A stretch of DNA of 52,068 nucleotides from Acidimicrobiaceae bacterium (lineage in GTDB: Bacteria > Actinomycetota > Acidimicrobiia > Acidimicrobiales > Poriferisodalaceae), in contig JAPOPC010000093.1 in assembly GCA_026713105.1 (NCBI GenBank), positions 1-52,068 of the forward strand, written 5' to 3'. Every line of letters begins with the position of its first letter. Position 1 is the stretch's first letter. Shown in pieces: positions 9,376-17,259 of this stretch. The translations under genes were made by a program, and so were the position numbers. The notes under the pieces were generated by a model that saw only the letters and a list, made by a program, of their open reading frames with translations, did no database searches and was not told the DNA's origin.

Positions 9376-10386
9376 ATGCGCTTCGGCATCTTCGACCAGC
9401 TGGAACAACCCGGCGATGTGCCGTGGCACGAGCTGTACCGGCACAGGCTGGACCTGCTGGTGCGGGCCGAGGAAGCCGGAGTCTGGGGATGGCACAAGTC
9501 CGAGCACCACTTGATTCCGCTCGACGCCGCACCCAGCATCAACGTGTACCTCGCTGCGGCTATCGAGCGCACCAGCCGCATTCGCATCTGCTCGCTGGTG
9601 CACCTGCTGCCCTTCTACCACCCGATCCGGCTGGCCGAGGAGCTGTGCATGCTCGACCAGCTCTCCGAGGGCCGGCTGGAATTCGGCTTCGGCAAGGGAA
9701 TCAGCGTGCCCGAGCACCTGCTGTGGGGCCTCGACCCCAACGACGCCATTGCCAAGACCGACGAATCGCTCGAGTTGATCCTCGCCGCCATGCAGACAAC
9801 GGGGAATTTCAGCTTCGAAGGCGAGTTCTCTTCGTTCGGCGATGTGCCGATCGAGTTCGAGCCGTACCAGAAGCCCTACCCGCCACTGTGGCGGCCGGGC
9901 CAGCTTGAAACAGCCGCAGAGATGGGCGTGCGCACGATGGCCGCCGGGCCGCTGGCTGCGGTGGCCGGGAGCACGGCGCGCTACCACGAGCTGCTCCGCG
10001 ACGACGGCATCGGCAGGCACCACTCGCCGATGATCGGAGGGCTGCGGCGACTGGTCGTCGCACCCACCGATGACGAGGCCGACGAGATCGGGCGCCGGAC
10101 GTGGATTGCGTTCACCGAGCACCTAACACGGCTCTTTCGTCGCTACGAGATGATCCCGCCGAACGACCCGACGCTCGGCGGCGACTACGACAAGGCGAAG
10201 CACTTCGAGGCGGTCGTGGTCGGTTCGCCACAGACCATCCGTTCGGTTTGCGAACGGTTCGCCGAAGAGGCAGGCACCGACTACTTCGTCGGTGTGTTTG
10301 CGTGGGGTGATCTCACGAACTACGAGGTGGACCGCTCATTCGATCTGTTCGCTGAGCATGTGATCGCGCCGATGGCTACAGCCTGA
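9376..10386 (+). CDS. Luciferase-like flavin-dependent monooxygenase/oxidoreductase (LLM)
   Basis: Seen: 336 residues with a bacterial luciferase-like TIM barrel. MRFGIFDQLEQP starts strand one, KSEHHLIPLDAAPS carries the conserved His-His, and GRLEFGFGKG is the glycine-rich flavin phosphate segment. The EHH motif is from recall closer to FMN-dependent monooxygenases than to F420 reductases. The start is ATG at 9376; upstream codons in this frame overlap the FAD gene and are not credible. It lies 56 nt after the FAD oxidoreductase and 56 nt before the NTF2-like gene. Inferred: it oxygenates the product or substrate of the neighbouring FAD enzyme. Confidence 0.88.
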   Translation: MRFGIFDQLEQPGDVPWHELYRHRLDLLVRAEEAGVWGWHKSEHHLIPLDAAPSINVYLAAAIERTSRIRICSLVHLLPFYHPIRLAEELCMLDQLSEGRLEFGFGKGISVPEHLLWGLDPNDAIAKTDESLELILAAMQTTGNFSFEGEFSSFGDVPIEFEPYQKPYPPLWRPGQLETAAEMGVRTMAAGPLAAVAGSTARYHELLRDDGIGRHHSPMIGGLRRLVVAPTDDEADEIGRRTWIAFTEHLTRLFRRYEMIPPNDPTLGGDYDKAKHFEAVVVGSPQTIRSVCERFAEEAGTDYFVGVFAWGDLTNYEVDRSFDLFAEHVIAPMATA

Positions 10387-10442
10387 GAATGCCATCGCCT
10401 GCCTCGCGTCCCGCACAAACCACCAACCAAGGATGACGAACG

Positions 10443-10904
10443 ATGGGCCGATGGAGCCGCGCTGAGATCGAGGAGGCACTTGCCGTCTACCAGGCGGCAA
10501 GCAAGAAGGCAGGGGCGACCGGCGACTGGCGTGACTGGGCCGACCGGTTCACTACCGACGCCACCTACGTCGAGCACTTCTTCGGCACCATGAACGGACG
10601 AGAAGCCATCTACGAGTGGATCCAGAACCAGATGAGCGAGTGGCCGGGATCCGAAATGGTCGAGTTCCCGATCGAGTGGTACATCATCGATGAAGAGCGG
10701 GGCTGGGTGGTGTGCAAGCTCTGGAATTGCATGGCCGATCCCGGCGATGGCTCGATTCATCGGGAGTACAACTTCTCGTATCTCCAGTACGCGGGCGACG
10801 GGCTGTGGAGCTACGAGGAAGACATCTACAACCCGGCCCACTTCGTGACGATGGTCGAGAACTACGAACGCCACAAAGAATCGCTCACTGCCGCGACTTC
10901 CTGA
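10443..10904 (+). CDS. NTF2-like (SnoaL-type) small protein
   Basis: Seen: 153 residues. The N-terminal helix (SRAEIEEALAVYQ), the WADRFTTDATYVEHFFGTMNGR pattern and alternating strands near residues 75-125 fit an NTF2/SnoaL cone fold. The spread of Asp, Tyr and His facing a presumed pocket is usual for small ring-modifying or dehydratase members. No invariant catalytic set is visible, so the reaction cannot be named. The start ATG at 10443 follows an AAGGATG ribosome site. It is in the same run as the LLM and VOC genes, suggesting a shared pathway. Confidence 0.75.
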   Translation: MGRWSRAEIEEALAVYQAASKKAGATGDWRDWADRFTTDATYVEHFFGTMNGREAIYEWIQNQMSEWPGSEMVEFPIEWYIIDEERGWVVCKLWNCMADPGDGSIHREYNFSYLQYAGDGLWSYEEDIYNPAHFVTMVENYERHKESLTAATS

Positions 10905-10977
10905 GCGCGCTCAGGTTGCTTGCCCTGAATCCCCGAGGCCTATAGTCACGAGAGAACTGAACTTGGGGGCGGCTCGA

Positions 10978-11661
10978 ATGACTGCACTACATCCCAACGG
11001 CGTGAACCATCTCGCCTTGTCCACCCGCGACATGAAGGGCCAGCTGGAATTCTGGTGCGACGTTCTCGGATTGCCGCTCAAGGCCCTGTACTGGATGCAC
11101 GGGGTGGAGGGCACCTATCACGGCTTCGTGGAGCTGGCACCCGATAGCTACTTGGCGTTCGTGCAGCATCCCGACAACGCCAAGGACATCGAGCTCGGCG
11201 TTACTCACGCAGGCGGCCCCGGCGAGCCGGTCACCGCTGGCACCATGCAGCACGTCGCCTTCAACGTCGACACGTTCGAGGACCTGATGGCGCTGCGGGA
11301 TCGGATCCGTGATCGTGGCGTGCAGGTGTTCGGGCCGATCGACCACGGCTTCATCCAGTCGATCTACTTCGCCGGCCCTGAGGGACTGGCACTTGAGGTG
11401 GCGTGCGGATCGGCCATTCCGGCCGAGCAGTGGGTAGACCCCGAGGTGCAGGATCTGTGCGGCATCTCCGGGGTCGAGCTCGAACGGCTGAAGTACCCAG
11501 CGGAATACACCCGTCCCGCTGAGCCTGTTTCGCAGCCGTCATCCGATACGGGCATGCCGCGGCTCATGCCCGAAGACCACTACGACATGGTCATGAGCCT
11601 GCCCGACCAAGTGGTGTGGGACAGGATGAGCGAGACCACGCCGCCAGTGGCCGCCGACTGA
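10978..11661 (+). CDS. VOC-superfamily metalloenzyme (glyoxalase/extradiol type)
   Basis: Seen: 227 residues with two paired VOC modules. Possible metal ligands are His (VNHLALS), Glu (GFVELAPD), His (MQHVAFNVD) and Glu (LALEVACGS). This His/Glu/His/Glu set is the glyoxalase I kind, while extradiol dioxygenases use His/His/Glu. The C-terminal 70 residues are an extra tail with no domain I recognise. The start is ATG at 10978 after a G-rich ribosome site. An in-frame TTG at 10963 is less likely. Known VOC roles include isomerisation, epimerisation and ring cleavage. The reductive dehalogenase gene follows after 89 nt. Confidence 0.8.
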   Translation: MTALHPNGVNHLALSTRDMKGQLEFWCDVLGLPLKALYWMHGVEGTYHGFVELAPDSYLAFVQHPDNAKDIELGVTHAGGPGEPVTAGTMQHVAFNVDTFEDLMALRDRIRDRGVQVFGPIDHGFIQSIYFAGPEGLALEVACGSAIPAEQWVDPEVQDLCGISGVELERLKYPAEYTRPAEPVSQPSSDTGMPRLMPEDHYDMVMSLPDQVVWDRMSETTPPVAAD

Positions 11662-11750
11662 CGGCTTCGCCCAATTCGCTATCTGGCGACGCGGGGACCA
11701 ACGTGCTGTCCGGTTCGCGACAGACCTGACGAGCACGTTCACGGAGCCTG

Positions 11751-13832
11751 ATGCGCCTCTTTTCTCATCGCAAGCGGCCGGCGGCGGCTGGACCGCTGCC
11801 CACCGAACTGCTGCCTCGTCTCGCCCCCGGGTCACTTGACGCGACAACGCGATTGCCCGACTCGCCGCCCGCACCGGGCACACCCGGAGAGTGGGGCGTG
11901 GCGCACGTCTTCGACGACATCGTCGACGTCTTCACGGCGTGCCGGACGGGGGACGTGCTGGCAGCGCCTGCACCCATGCCCAGCGTCGGGGCCGCAGTTG
12001 ACAATATGCGCGGTTACTGCTTCTTCCTCGACGCCGACCTCGCCGGCATCTGCGAGCCGTCGCCGGGGTGCTGGACTGCCGAGGCGATCGAGGGCCATCG
12101 CAACGCCATCGCGATCATCGTCGGGCACGGGCGACCGATCCGCCCCGGCGAGCCGGGCTACGACTGGATCAGCGGCTCCGAGCAGGACAACGCCGATCTT
12201 CGAGCCACTGAGATTGCCACCGTGCTCACCCGCTATCTCGGCACGCTGGGCTATGCCGCGACGGCGCACACAGCAGCGGCCTCCGATGTCGACCTCTGCC
12301 GGGTTGCCGTCGAGGCGGGTGTGCTCGAAGCCGGCCGCCGCTGTCTGAGCCATCCCTTCCTGCAACGAGGCTTCGCCGTCTCGGTGGTCACCACGAACCT
12401 GGAGCTGACGCCTGACGGCCCGCTCGCGCCTCGCAACGTGGTGCAGAACGCCAGCATCAAAGCGAAGCACTGGCTCGGATGGGGAGGAACTCGGCCCGGT
12501 TGGAGCCGTCTAGACGGGCGCCATCGACCGTGGCACCTGGGCCGCTACCCCATGGAGAAGGTCAAGCGAGTCGACGAGCCGACCACGCTCGTCGTTCCTG
12601 AGGAGATCAAGCGGCCCGCGGCCCGGCACAACTTCTTCGTCCGGGCCGGGGCGGGTGACTTGGGCCCGCGGCCCAAGAAGGAAGTGGCCAGGTTCATACG
12701 CAAGGCGCCCCATGGCATCGCTTCCCAAGAGATGCTGCGGCGACTGGTCCCGCTGCAGCGGGGCGACGCAGCGCCCGAGATCGGCCCTGGCACAGACGAC
12801 GCCACTGCGAATGCCGATGCCGTCAAAGCGCTCGGGCACTTCATCGGTGCCGACATGACCGGTGTGTGCGAAGCACCCGAATACGCCTGGTACTCGCACA
12901 ACCCGCGAGGTGAGCCGATCGAGGCGAAACACCGCAATGCCATCGTGTTCGTGCTCGATCAGGGTTACGAGACCATGGAGGGCGCCTCCGGCGACGACTG
13001 GATCAGCGGCGCGCAGTCGATGCGGGCCTATCTGCGGGCGTCGGTCATCGCCAATGCCATCGCCGCACAGATCCGCCGGCTCGGGTACGCCGCGCAGGCC
13101 CACACCGCGGCAGACGACGAGATCAACCACATCCCGCTGCTGCTGTCGGCGGGCATCGGCGAGCTGTCACGCATCGGCGAGCTGGTGCTCAACCCCTTTG
13201 TGGGGCCCCGGTTCAAGTCAGGCGCAATCACCACCGACATGCCCTTGACGCCCGACCGTCCAATCGACTTCGGCTTGCAGGACTTCTGCACCAAGTGCAC
13301 GAAATGCGCCCGCGAATGCCCGGTCGGCGCTATTCGCTTCGGCGACAAGGTCATGTTCAATGGCTATGAAATGTGGAAGCCCGACGTGGATCGCTGCGCT
13401 CGCTACCGCATCACCAACATGCGCGGCTCGGCGTGCGGGCGCTGCATGAAGACCTGCCCGTACAACGTGGAGGGCGTGCTGGCCGAGCGCCCGTTCCAGT
13501 GGGCGGCGATGAAGCTGCCGTTTGCCCGGGCGTGGATCGCCCGCCTCGACGACAAGCTCGGCCGTGGCGAGATCAACCAGGCCAAGAAGTGGTGGGTCGA
13601 CATCGAGGTGCTCGAGGACACTCCGGTCGAGCCGCCGAAAGGGGCAAACGCCCGCGGCCTCAACCTTGAGCGCAAGCCACGAGACGAATCAGGCTTCGCA
13701 CTGTTCCCGCCCGAGGCGGCACCGCCTGGGCCCGACGGCATGGCACCCTTCCCGCTCGACCGTGAAGCCGGCATCGCGGCGTCGCGACACGCCGAATCGC
13801 CCGAGGCGGCGCGGGAGCGCATCAGTCGATAG
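11751..13832 (+). CDS. rdhA: Soluble corrinoid/iron-sulfur reductive dehalogenase (catabolic, NpRdhA-like)
   Basis: Seen: 693 residues, no Tat signal and no adjacent membrane-anchor gene. Two related corrinoid-type halves (about 80-240 and 365-510) are followed by two 4Fe-4S sites: CTKCTKCARECP (Cys513, 516, 519, 523) and Cys549 with CGRCMKTCP (562, 565, 569). Known (recall): the soluble Nitratireductor enzyme NpRdhA has a vestigial corrinoid domain, an active one and a ferredoxin domain, with catalytic Tyr426, Lys488 and Arg552. Here Tyr427, Lys489 and Arg553 sit at the same spacing, offset by one. Inferred: oxygen-tolerant reductive removal of halogen from an organohalide using cobalamin; the electron donor is not fused. 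Epoxyqueuosine reductase is related but shorter and lacks the duplicated half. Confidence 0.85.
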   Translation: MRLFSHRKRPAAAGPLPTELLPRLAPGSLDATTRLPDSPPAPGTPGEWGVAHVFDDIVDVFTACRTGDVLAAPAPMPSVGAAVDNMRGYCFFLDADLAGICEPSPGCWTAEAIEGHRNAIAIIVGHGRPIRPGEPGYDWISGSEQDNADLRATEIATVLTRYLGTLGYAATAHTAAASDVDLCRVAVEAGVLEAGRRCLSHPFLQRGFAVSVVTTNLELTPDGPLAPRNVVQNASIKAKHWLGWGGTRPGWSRLDGRHRPWHLGRYPMEKVKRVDEPTTLVVPEEIKRPAARHNFFVRAGAGDLGPRPKKEVARFIRKAPHGIASQEMLRRLVPLQRGDAAPEIGPGTDDATANADAVKALGHFIGADMTGVCEAPEYAWYSHNPRGEPIEAKHRNAIVFVLDQGYETMEGASGDDWISGAQSMRAYLRASVIANAIAAQIRRLGYAAQAHTAADDEINHIPLLLSAGIGELSRIGELVLNPFVGPRFKSGAITTDMPLTPDRPIDFGLQDFCTKCTKCARECPVGAIRFGDKVMFNGYEMWKPDVDRCARYRITNMRGSACGRCMKTCPYNVEGVLAERPFQWAAMKLPFARAWIARLDDKLGRGEINQAKKWWVDIEVLEDTPVEPPKGANARGLNLERKPRDESGFALFPPEAAPPGPDGMAPFPLDREAGIAASRHAESPEAARERISR

Positions 13833-13900
13833 TCGCCTGCACGCCACTGCTGAGAAATCGAGCCAGCGAGTCACTTGAGATCTAGTGAGAGGAGATGCCG

Positions 13901-14941
13901 ATGGCTGAAGTCCGTGGAGCTCACTTGGTGGGCAGCGCGCCGGTAGCTGAACCGGATGAGCTGTTCGCGCTCGTGCGAGACCATCTTGCCGGCCACTTGC
14001 GACGTGTTCCCGACGGCGAGGTGGGCGAGCGGGATAGGTGGATCCAGTGGCAATTCCCGAAACTGGGACAGTGCCCTCAGCTGGAGATCAAGTCGGTCAA
14101 TGCCGCATATCTGGGACGTGATATCCCCCAATATGAGGTGATCGACGGCGCCGGGCCGCTCGAGTTGGTGGACTTGGGGTATGCCGAGGCGGCGCTGGAT
14201 TCGTGGGAACGGTTCGCAGCTGCTCAGGCAGCCGGGACGTTGCCTCAGGCGACTCGATTCATGGTCGGGTTGCCGTCACCGCTGAGCGTCGTCACGATCT
14301 ATGTGGCCCCGAACTCCCGGCCGGCTGCGCTCGGACCGTGGACTCAGGCGATGGAGCGTCAGCTCGAACGCATCCTGGACGGCATTCCGAACGACCGGCT
14401 GTCCATCCAGTGGGAGGTATGCATCGAGTTCGGGATCCTGGAAGGCTTGTGGACGTACTTGGACACCGGCAGCGACGGCCTGGACGCTCGACAGGGCATC
14501 GGGGGACACATCGTCCACCTCGGAGCTCTCGTGCCCGACGAGGTCGAGCTGGGCTACCACTTCTGCTACGGCGACGCGGGCCACCAGCACTTCGTAGAGC
14601 CGTCCGATACCGGACACCTCGCCTGGGCAGTCCATACCGTGCTCGACGGCGTGGAGCGACGAGTCGACTGGGTGCATCTGCCGGTGCCCAAACAACGAGA
14701 CGACGACGCCTACTTCGCAGCGCTCGGAGCAGTGCAGATCCCCCAAGAGTCCGAGCTGTATCTCGGATTGGTGCATGCCACGGGTGGGCACGACGGCACC
14801 CGCCGTCGCATAGCCGCGGCATCGAAAGTTATTCCGCGGTTTGGGCTCGCCACCGAATGCGGCATGGGCCGGCGCGAGCTCGACACCATCGGCCCGCTCC
14901 TCGACCAGCATGCTGCTCTCAGCGAACCCTGGATGTCGTGA
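13901..14941 (+). CDS. MetE-like (cobalamin-independent methionine synthase/UROD fold) protein
   Basis: Seen: 346 residues, a single TIM-barrel-like domain. GYHFCYGD (His220, Cys222) and ATECGMGRR (Cys320) match the His-x-Cys and late Cys zinc ligands of the MetE C-terminal domain. IQWEVCIEF near 169-177 resembles the strand that carries an acidic substrate residue. Known: stand-alone MetE-like proteins transfer or accept methyl groups through a zinc-activated thiolate, and many remain uncharacterised. ATG at 13901 is preferred because GAGAGGAG ends six nt upstream; an ATG at 13895 is too close to it. It sits between the dehalogenase and the ring-cleaving dioxygenase. Demethylation of an aromatic ether or thioether is possible but unproven. 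Confidence 0.75.
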   Translation: MAEVRGAHLVGSAPVAEPDELFALVRDHLAGHLRRVPDGEVGERDRWIQWQFPKLGQCPQLEIKSVNAAYLGRDIPQYEVIDGAGPLELVDLGYAEAALDSWERFAAAQAAGTLPQATRFMVGLPSPLSVVTIYVAPNSRPAALGPWTQAMERQLERILDGIPNDRLSIQWEVCIEFGILEGLWTYLDTGSDGLDARQGIGGHIVHLGALVPDEVELGYHFCYGDAGHQHFVEPSDTGHLAWAVHTVLDGVERRVDWVHLPVPKQRDDDAYFAALGAVQIPQESELYLGLVHATGGHDGTRRRIAAASKVIPRFGLATECGMGRRELDTIGPLLDQHAALSEPWMS

Positions 14942-14977
14942 CCTGCCCGCGGAGAGAGCGTCCAACCGGGAGCATTC

Positions 14978-15820
14978 ATGACGGATAACAGCGCGCAGGC
15001 AATGACGCCCGAAGCCCATCTGGCCGATGTCTTGGCGGCGTATGACAACTCGCCAAACCCGCGGTTGGCCGAAATCACCACATCGCTTATCCGGCACCTG
15101 CATGAGTTCGTCGTCGAGGTCGGATTGACCCGTGAGGAGTGGTTCGCCGGCATCGAGGCGCTGACCCGCACGGGGCAGATGTGCGACGAGGAGCGGCAGG
15201 AGTTCATCTTGCTTTCCGACACGATCGGCGTGTCGATGCTCGTCGAGATGATCAACCACGTGGCAGCGGAGGGTTCCACTGAACCGACAGTGTTCGGCCC
15301 ATTTCATGTCGAAGGGGCGCCGCATCGCGAGATGAGCGACTCGATCATCACTGATCCCATGGACGGCGACCACGAAGTCGCCTACATCGGTCGGGTGCTC
15401 GGACTCGACGGCAGACCCATCGAGGGTGCCACGCTCGACGTGTGGGAGACCGCGTCCAACGGTTACTACGACGTGCAGGACAGCGGCCAGACGCCGATGA
15501 ACATGCGCGGCATCTTCACTACCGGCAGCGACGGCCGCTACGAGATCAGGGGCATTCGCCCGGTGCCGTACCAGATTCCCGGCGACGGTCCCGCAGGAGA
15601 TCTGTTGTTCGAGAATGGCCGGCACAACTGGCGCCCCGGCCATATGCACTTCGTAGTTGCCGCTCCCGACCACAAGACGGTGATCACCCACCTGTTCGAC
15701 GCCGCCAGCGACTACCTCGCCAGCGACGCCGTGTTCGGCGTGCGCGACTCTCTCATTGTTGACATGAGCGGTGACTGCTGCGAGTACGACTTCGTGCTTG
15801 AGGCGCTGCCCGCCGCATAG
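14978..15820 (+). CDS. Intradiol ring-cleavage dioxygenase (catechol/hydroxyquinol 1,2-dioxygenase type)
   Basis: Seen: 280 residues. An N-terminal helical dimerisation domain (about 1-100) leads into TVFGPFHVEGAP and a beta-sandwich catalytic domain. The four Fe(III) ligands are visible: Tyr164 (NGYYDVQ), Tyr198 (RPVPYQIP), His222 and His224 (RPGHMHF). From recall, their numbers fall within two of Acinetobacter catechol 1,2-dioxygenase. Known: the reaction is ortho-cleavage of a catechol-type diol to a muconate or maleylacetate. NGYYDVQ and the length favour the catechol/hydroxyquinol branch over protocatechuate. ATG at 14978 lies 36 nt after the MetE-like stop. It is the clearest evidence of aromatic-ring catabolism here. 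Confidence 0.93.
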   Translation: MTDNSAQAMTPEAHLADVLAAYDNSPNPRLAEITTSLIRHLHEFVVEVGLTREEWFAGIEALTRTGQMCDEERQEFILLSDTIGVSMLVEMINHVAAEGSTEPTVFGPFHVEGAPHREMSDSIITDPMDGDHEVAYIGRVLGLDGRPIEGATLDVWETASNGYYDVQDSGQTPMNMRGIFTTGSDGRYEIRGIRPVPYQIPGDGPAGDLLFENGRHNWRPGHMHFVVAAPDHKTVITHLFDAASDYLASDAVFGVRDSLIVDMSGDCCEYDFVLEALPAA

Positions 15821-15901
15821 CAGGGCGAGGGTTACCATCGCCCCGAATGAGGGGCACCCGTCTTGAAGGGCCCTCACGGATGGGGCCAGGGAGGTGCGGC
15901 G

Positions 15902-16768
15902 GTGCAGTTCTGCAGGGTCCGCAGCGTCGCCGAGGCAGTTGACGAGCTGAGCCGCTGGGGCACTGAGGGCCACATCTTGGCGGGCGGGACCGACGTGATG
16001 CCGCAGTACCTGCGAGGCGAGCGTGCTCCAGCAGTGCTGATTGACATCGGCGGCATCGACGGCTTGCAGGGCATCTCCGACGTGGGCGGGGTGACCAGCA
16101 TCGGTGCACTGGTCACAATGCGCAGGCTCGCCAGCGCCTCGCTCATCGAGCTGCGGAATCCGGCACTGGCCCAAGCGGCTGGCGCGGTGGGGGCCTGGCA
16201 GACCCAGACAGTGGCCACAGTTGGCGGCAATGTGTGCACCGCAGCGGCGTCGGCTGACACGCTTCCGGCCCTGCTCGTCGCCAACGCCCAGCTCACCTTG
16301 GTGTCAAAATCGGGTCGGCGACGGATGGAACTCGGCGAGTTTCTCGACGGAGCGGGCGCGACCGCATTGCGGCCGACAGAGCTGCTGCGTGCTATCGAGT
16401 TGGAGCCGATCGGGGATCGCGCCGCCGAGGGATACATCAAGGTGGGGCGTCGCAGCGCCATGGAGCTCGCAGTGGTGGGTTTGGCACTCCGGCTGCAGGT
16501 TGCGCCGAGCGGTGTCGTGAGCGATGCCCGCATTGCCGTGTGCGGCGTAACTCGGCCGCCCCACCGGGTGCCCAGCGCCGAGACTGCTCTGCTGGGAACC
16601 CAGATCGACGGTGGCCGCATCGACTGTGCGGAAGCCGGTGCCGAACTCGCGAGTGCCGCAGCGCCCGAACGCAGCGAGGCGGCGCGCTACCGGCGACGGG
16701 TGCTTCCCGGTCTGCTGGGCCGGCTCGCGAACCGTTGCGTCGCCGACATCTCCGGGGCGGACGGCTAA
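15902..16768 (+). CDS. Molybdenum hydroxylase FAD subunit (CoxM/XdhB type)
   Basis: Seen: 288 residues. HILAGGTDVMPQ is the first FAD loop, and ATVGGNVCTAAASAD the second FAD-binding motif (usual TxGGN). These are followed by the C-terminal CO-dehydrogenase flavoprotein-like domain. Known: it passes electrons from the 2Fe-2S subunit to NAD or oxygen in xanthine-dehydrogenase-family enzymes. A GTG start at 15902 is chosen because AGGGAGG lies seven nt upstream; a TTG at 15863 would add an atypical leader. The stop overlaps the next start as TAATG. It is the first gene of a five-gene overlapping operon (15902-22197). Confidence 0.92.
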   Translation: MQFCRVRSVAEAVDELSRWGTEGHILAGGTDVMPQYLRGERAPAVLIDIGGIDGLQGISDVGGVTSIGALVTMRRLASASLIELRNPALAQAAGAVGAWQTQTVATVGGNVCTAAASADTLPALLVANAQLTLVSKSGRRRMELGEFLDGAGATALRPTELLRAIELEPIGDRAAEGYIKVGRRSAMELAVVGLALRLQVAPSGVVSDARIAVCGVTRPPHRVPSAETALLGTQIDGGRIDCAEAGAELASAAAPERSEAARYRRRVLPGLLGRLANRCVADISGADG

Positions 16769-17259
16769 TGGCTGCCGCTGGGGGCGAGCAGTCCGTGTCG
16801 ATCCGGCTGGTCGTGAACGAACGGCCCCATGTGCTTGACGTTGGAGCGGGGGAGACCCTGCTGGGCACGCTGCGCGAGCGTCTCGCTCTCACCGGTCCGA
16901 AGGAAGCGTGCTGTGAAGGCGAGTGCGGTGCATGCTCCGTGCTGGTGGACGGCGCTCCCGTTGCATCGTGCATCGCTGCCGCTGGGTCGATGAATGGCCG
17001 CACTATTCGCACGGTCGAGGGACTCGCTGGTGCGGGTGAGCTCACGGTGCTGCAGCAGGCATTTGTGAGTCATGCCGCCGTCCAATGCGGCTATTGCACG
17101 CCTGGAGTGTTGATGGTGCTCACGGCGTTGCTCGACGACGTGCCGAACCCCTCCGAGGCCGACATCCGTCAGGCGCTCGCAGGGAACATCTGCCGCTGCA
17201 CGGGGTACCAGCAGATTGTCGAAGCGGCGCTCGACGCGGCCGGAGCGGCGTCGCTGTGA
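16768..17259 (+). CDS. Molybdenum hydroxylase 2Fe-2S subunit (CoxS/XdhC type)
   Basis: Seen: 163 residues with two 2Fe-2S clusters. The plant-ferredoxin-like site uses Cys48, Cys53, Cys56 and Cys68 (EGECGACSVLVDG). The helical site uses Cys107, Cys110, Cys142 and Cys144 (QCGYCTPG, NICRCTGY). Known: it relays electrons between the molybdopterin and FAD subunits in the cytosol. Start ATG 16768 overlaps the FAD subunit stop, and the stop overlaps the large-subunit GTG as GTGA, so the three subunits are made in fixed order. The length is normal for the family. Confidence 0.94.
   Translation: MAAAGGEQSVSIRLVVNERPHVLDVGAGETLLGTLRERLALTGPKEACCEGECGACSVLVDGAPVASCIAAAGSMNGRTIRTVEGLAGAGELTVLQQAFVSHAAVQCGYCTPGVLMVLTALLDDVPNPSEADIRQALAGNICRCTGYQQIVEAALDAAGAASL

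Noticed and set aside
7955..9532. Long minus-strand open frame continuing upstream of the SDR for about 525 codons
   Set aside because: It lies antisense to the FAD oxidoreductase, has low-complexity His/Val/Ala composition and no motif. The SDR start at 7954 has a strong ribosome site.
11751..13832. Epoxyqueuosine reductase (QueG)
   Set aside because: QueG is about 350-390 residues and lacks the duplicated corrinoid half; this protein is 693 residues with dehalogenase-type spacing of Tyr, Lys and Arg.
14276..16174. 632-codon minus-strand open frame
   Set aside because: It crosses the MetE-like gene, the dioxygenase and the FAD subunit on the opposite strand; no recognisable domain.
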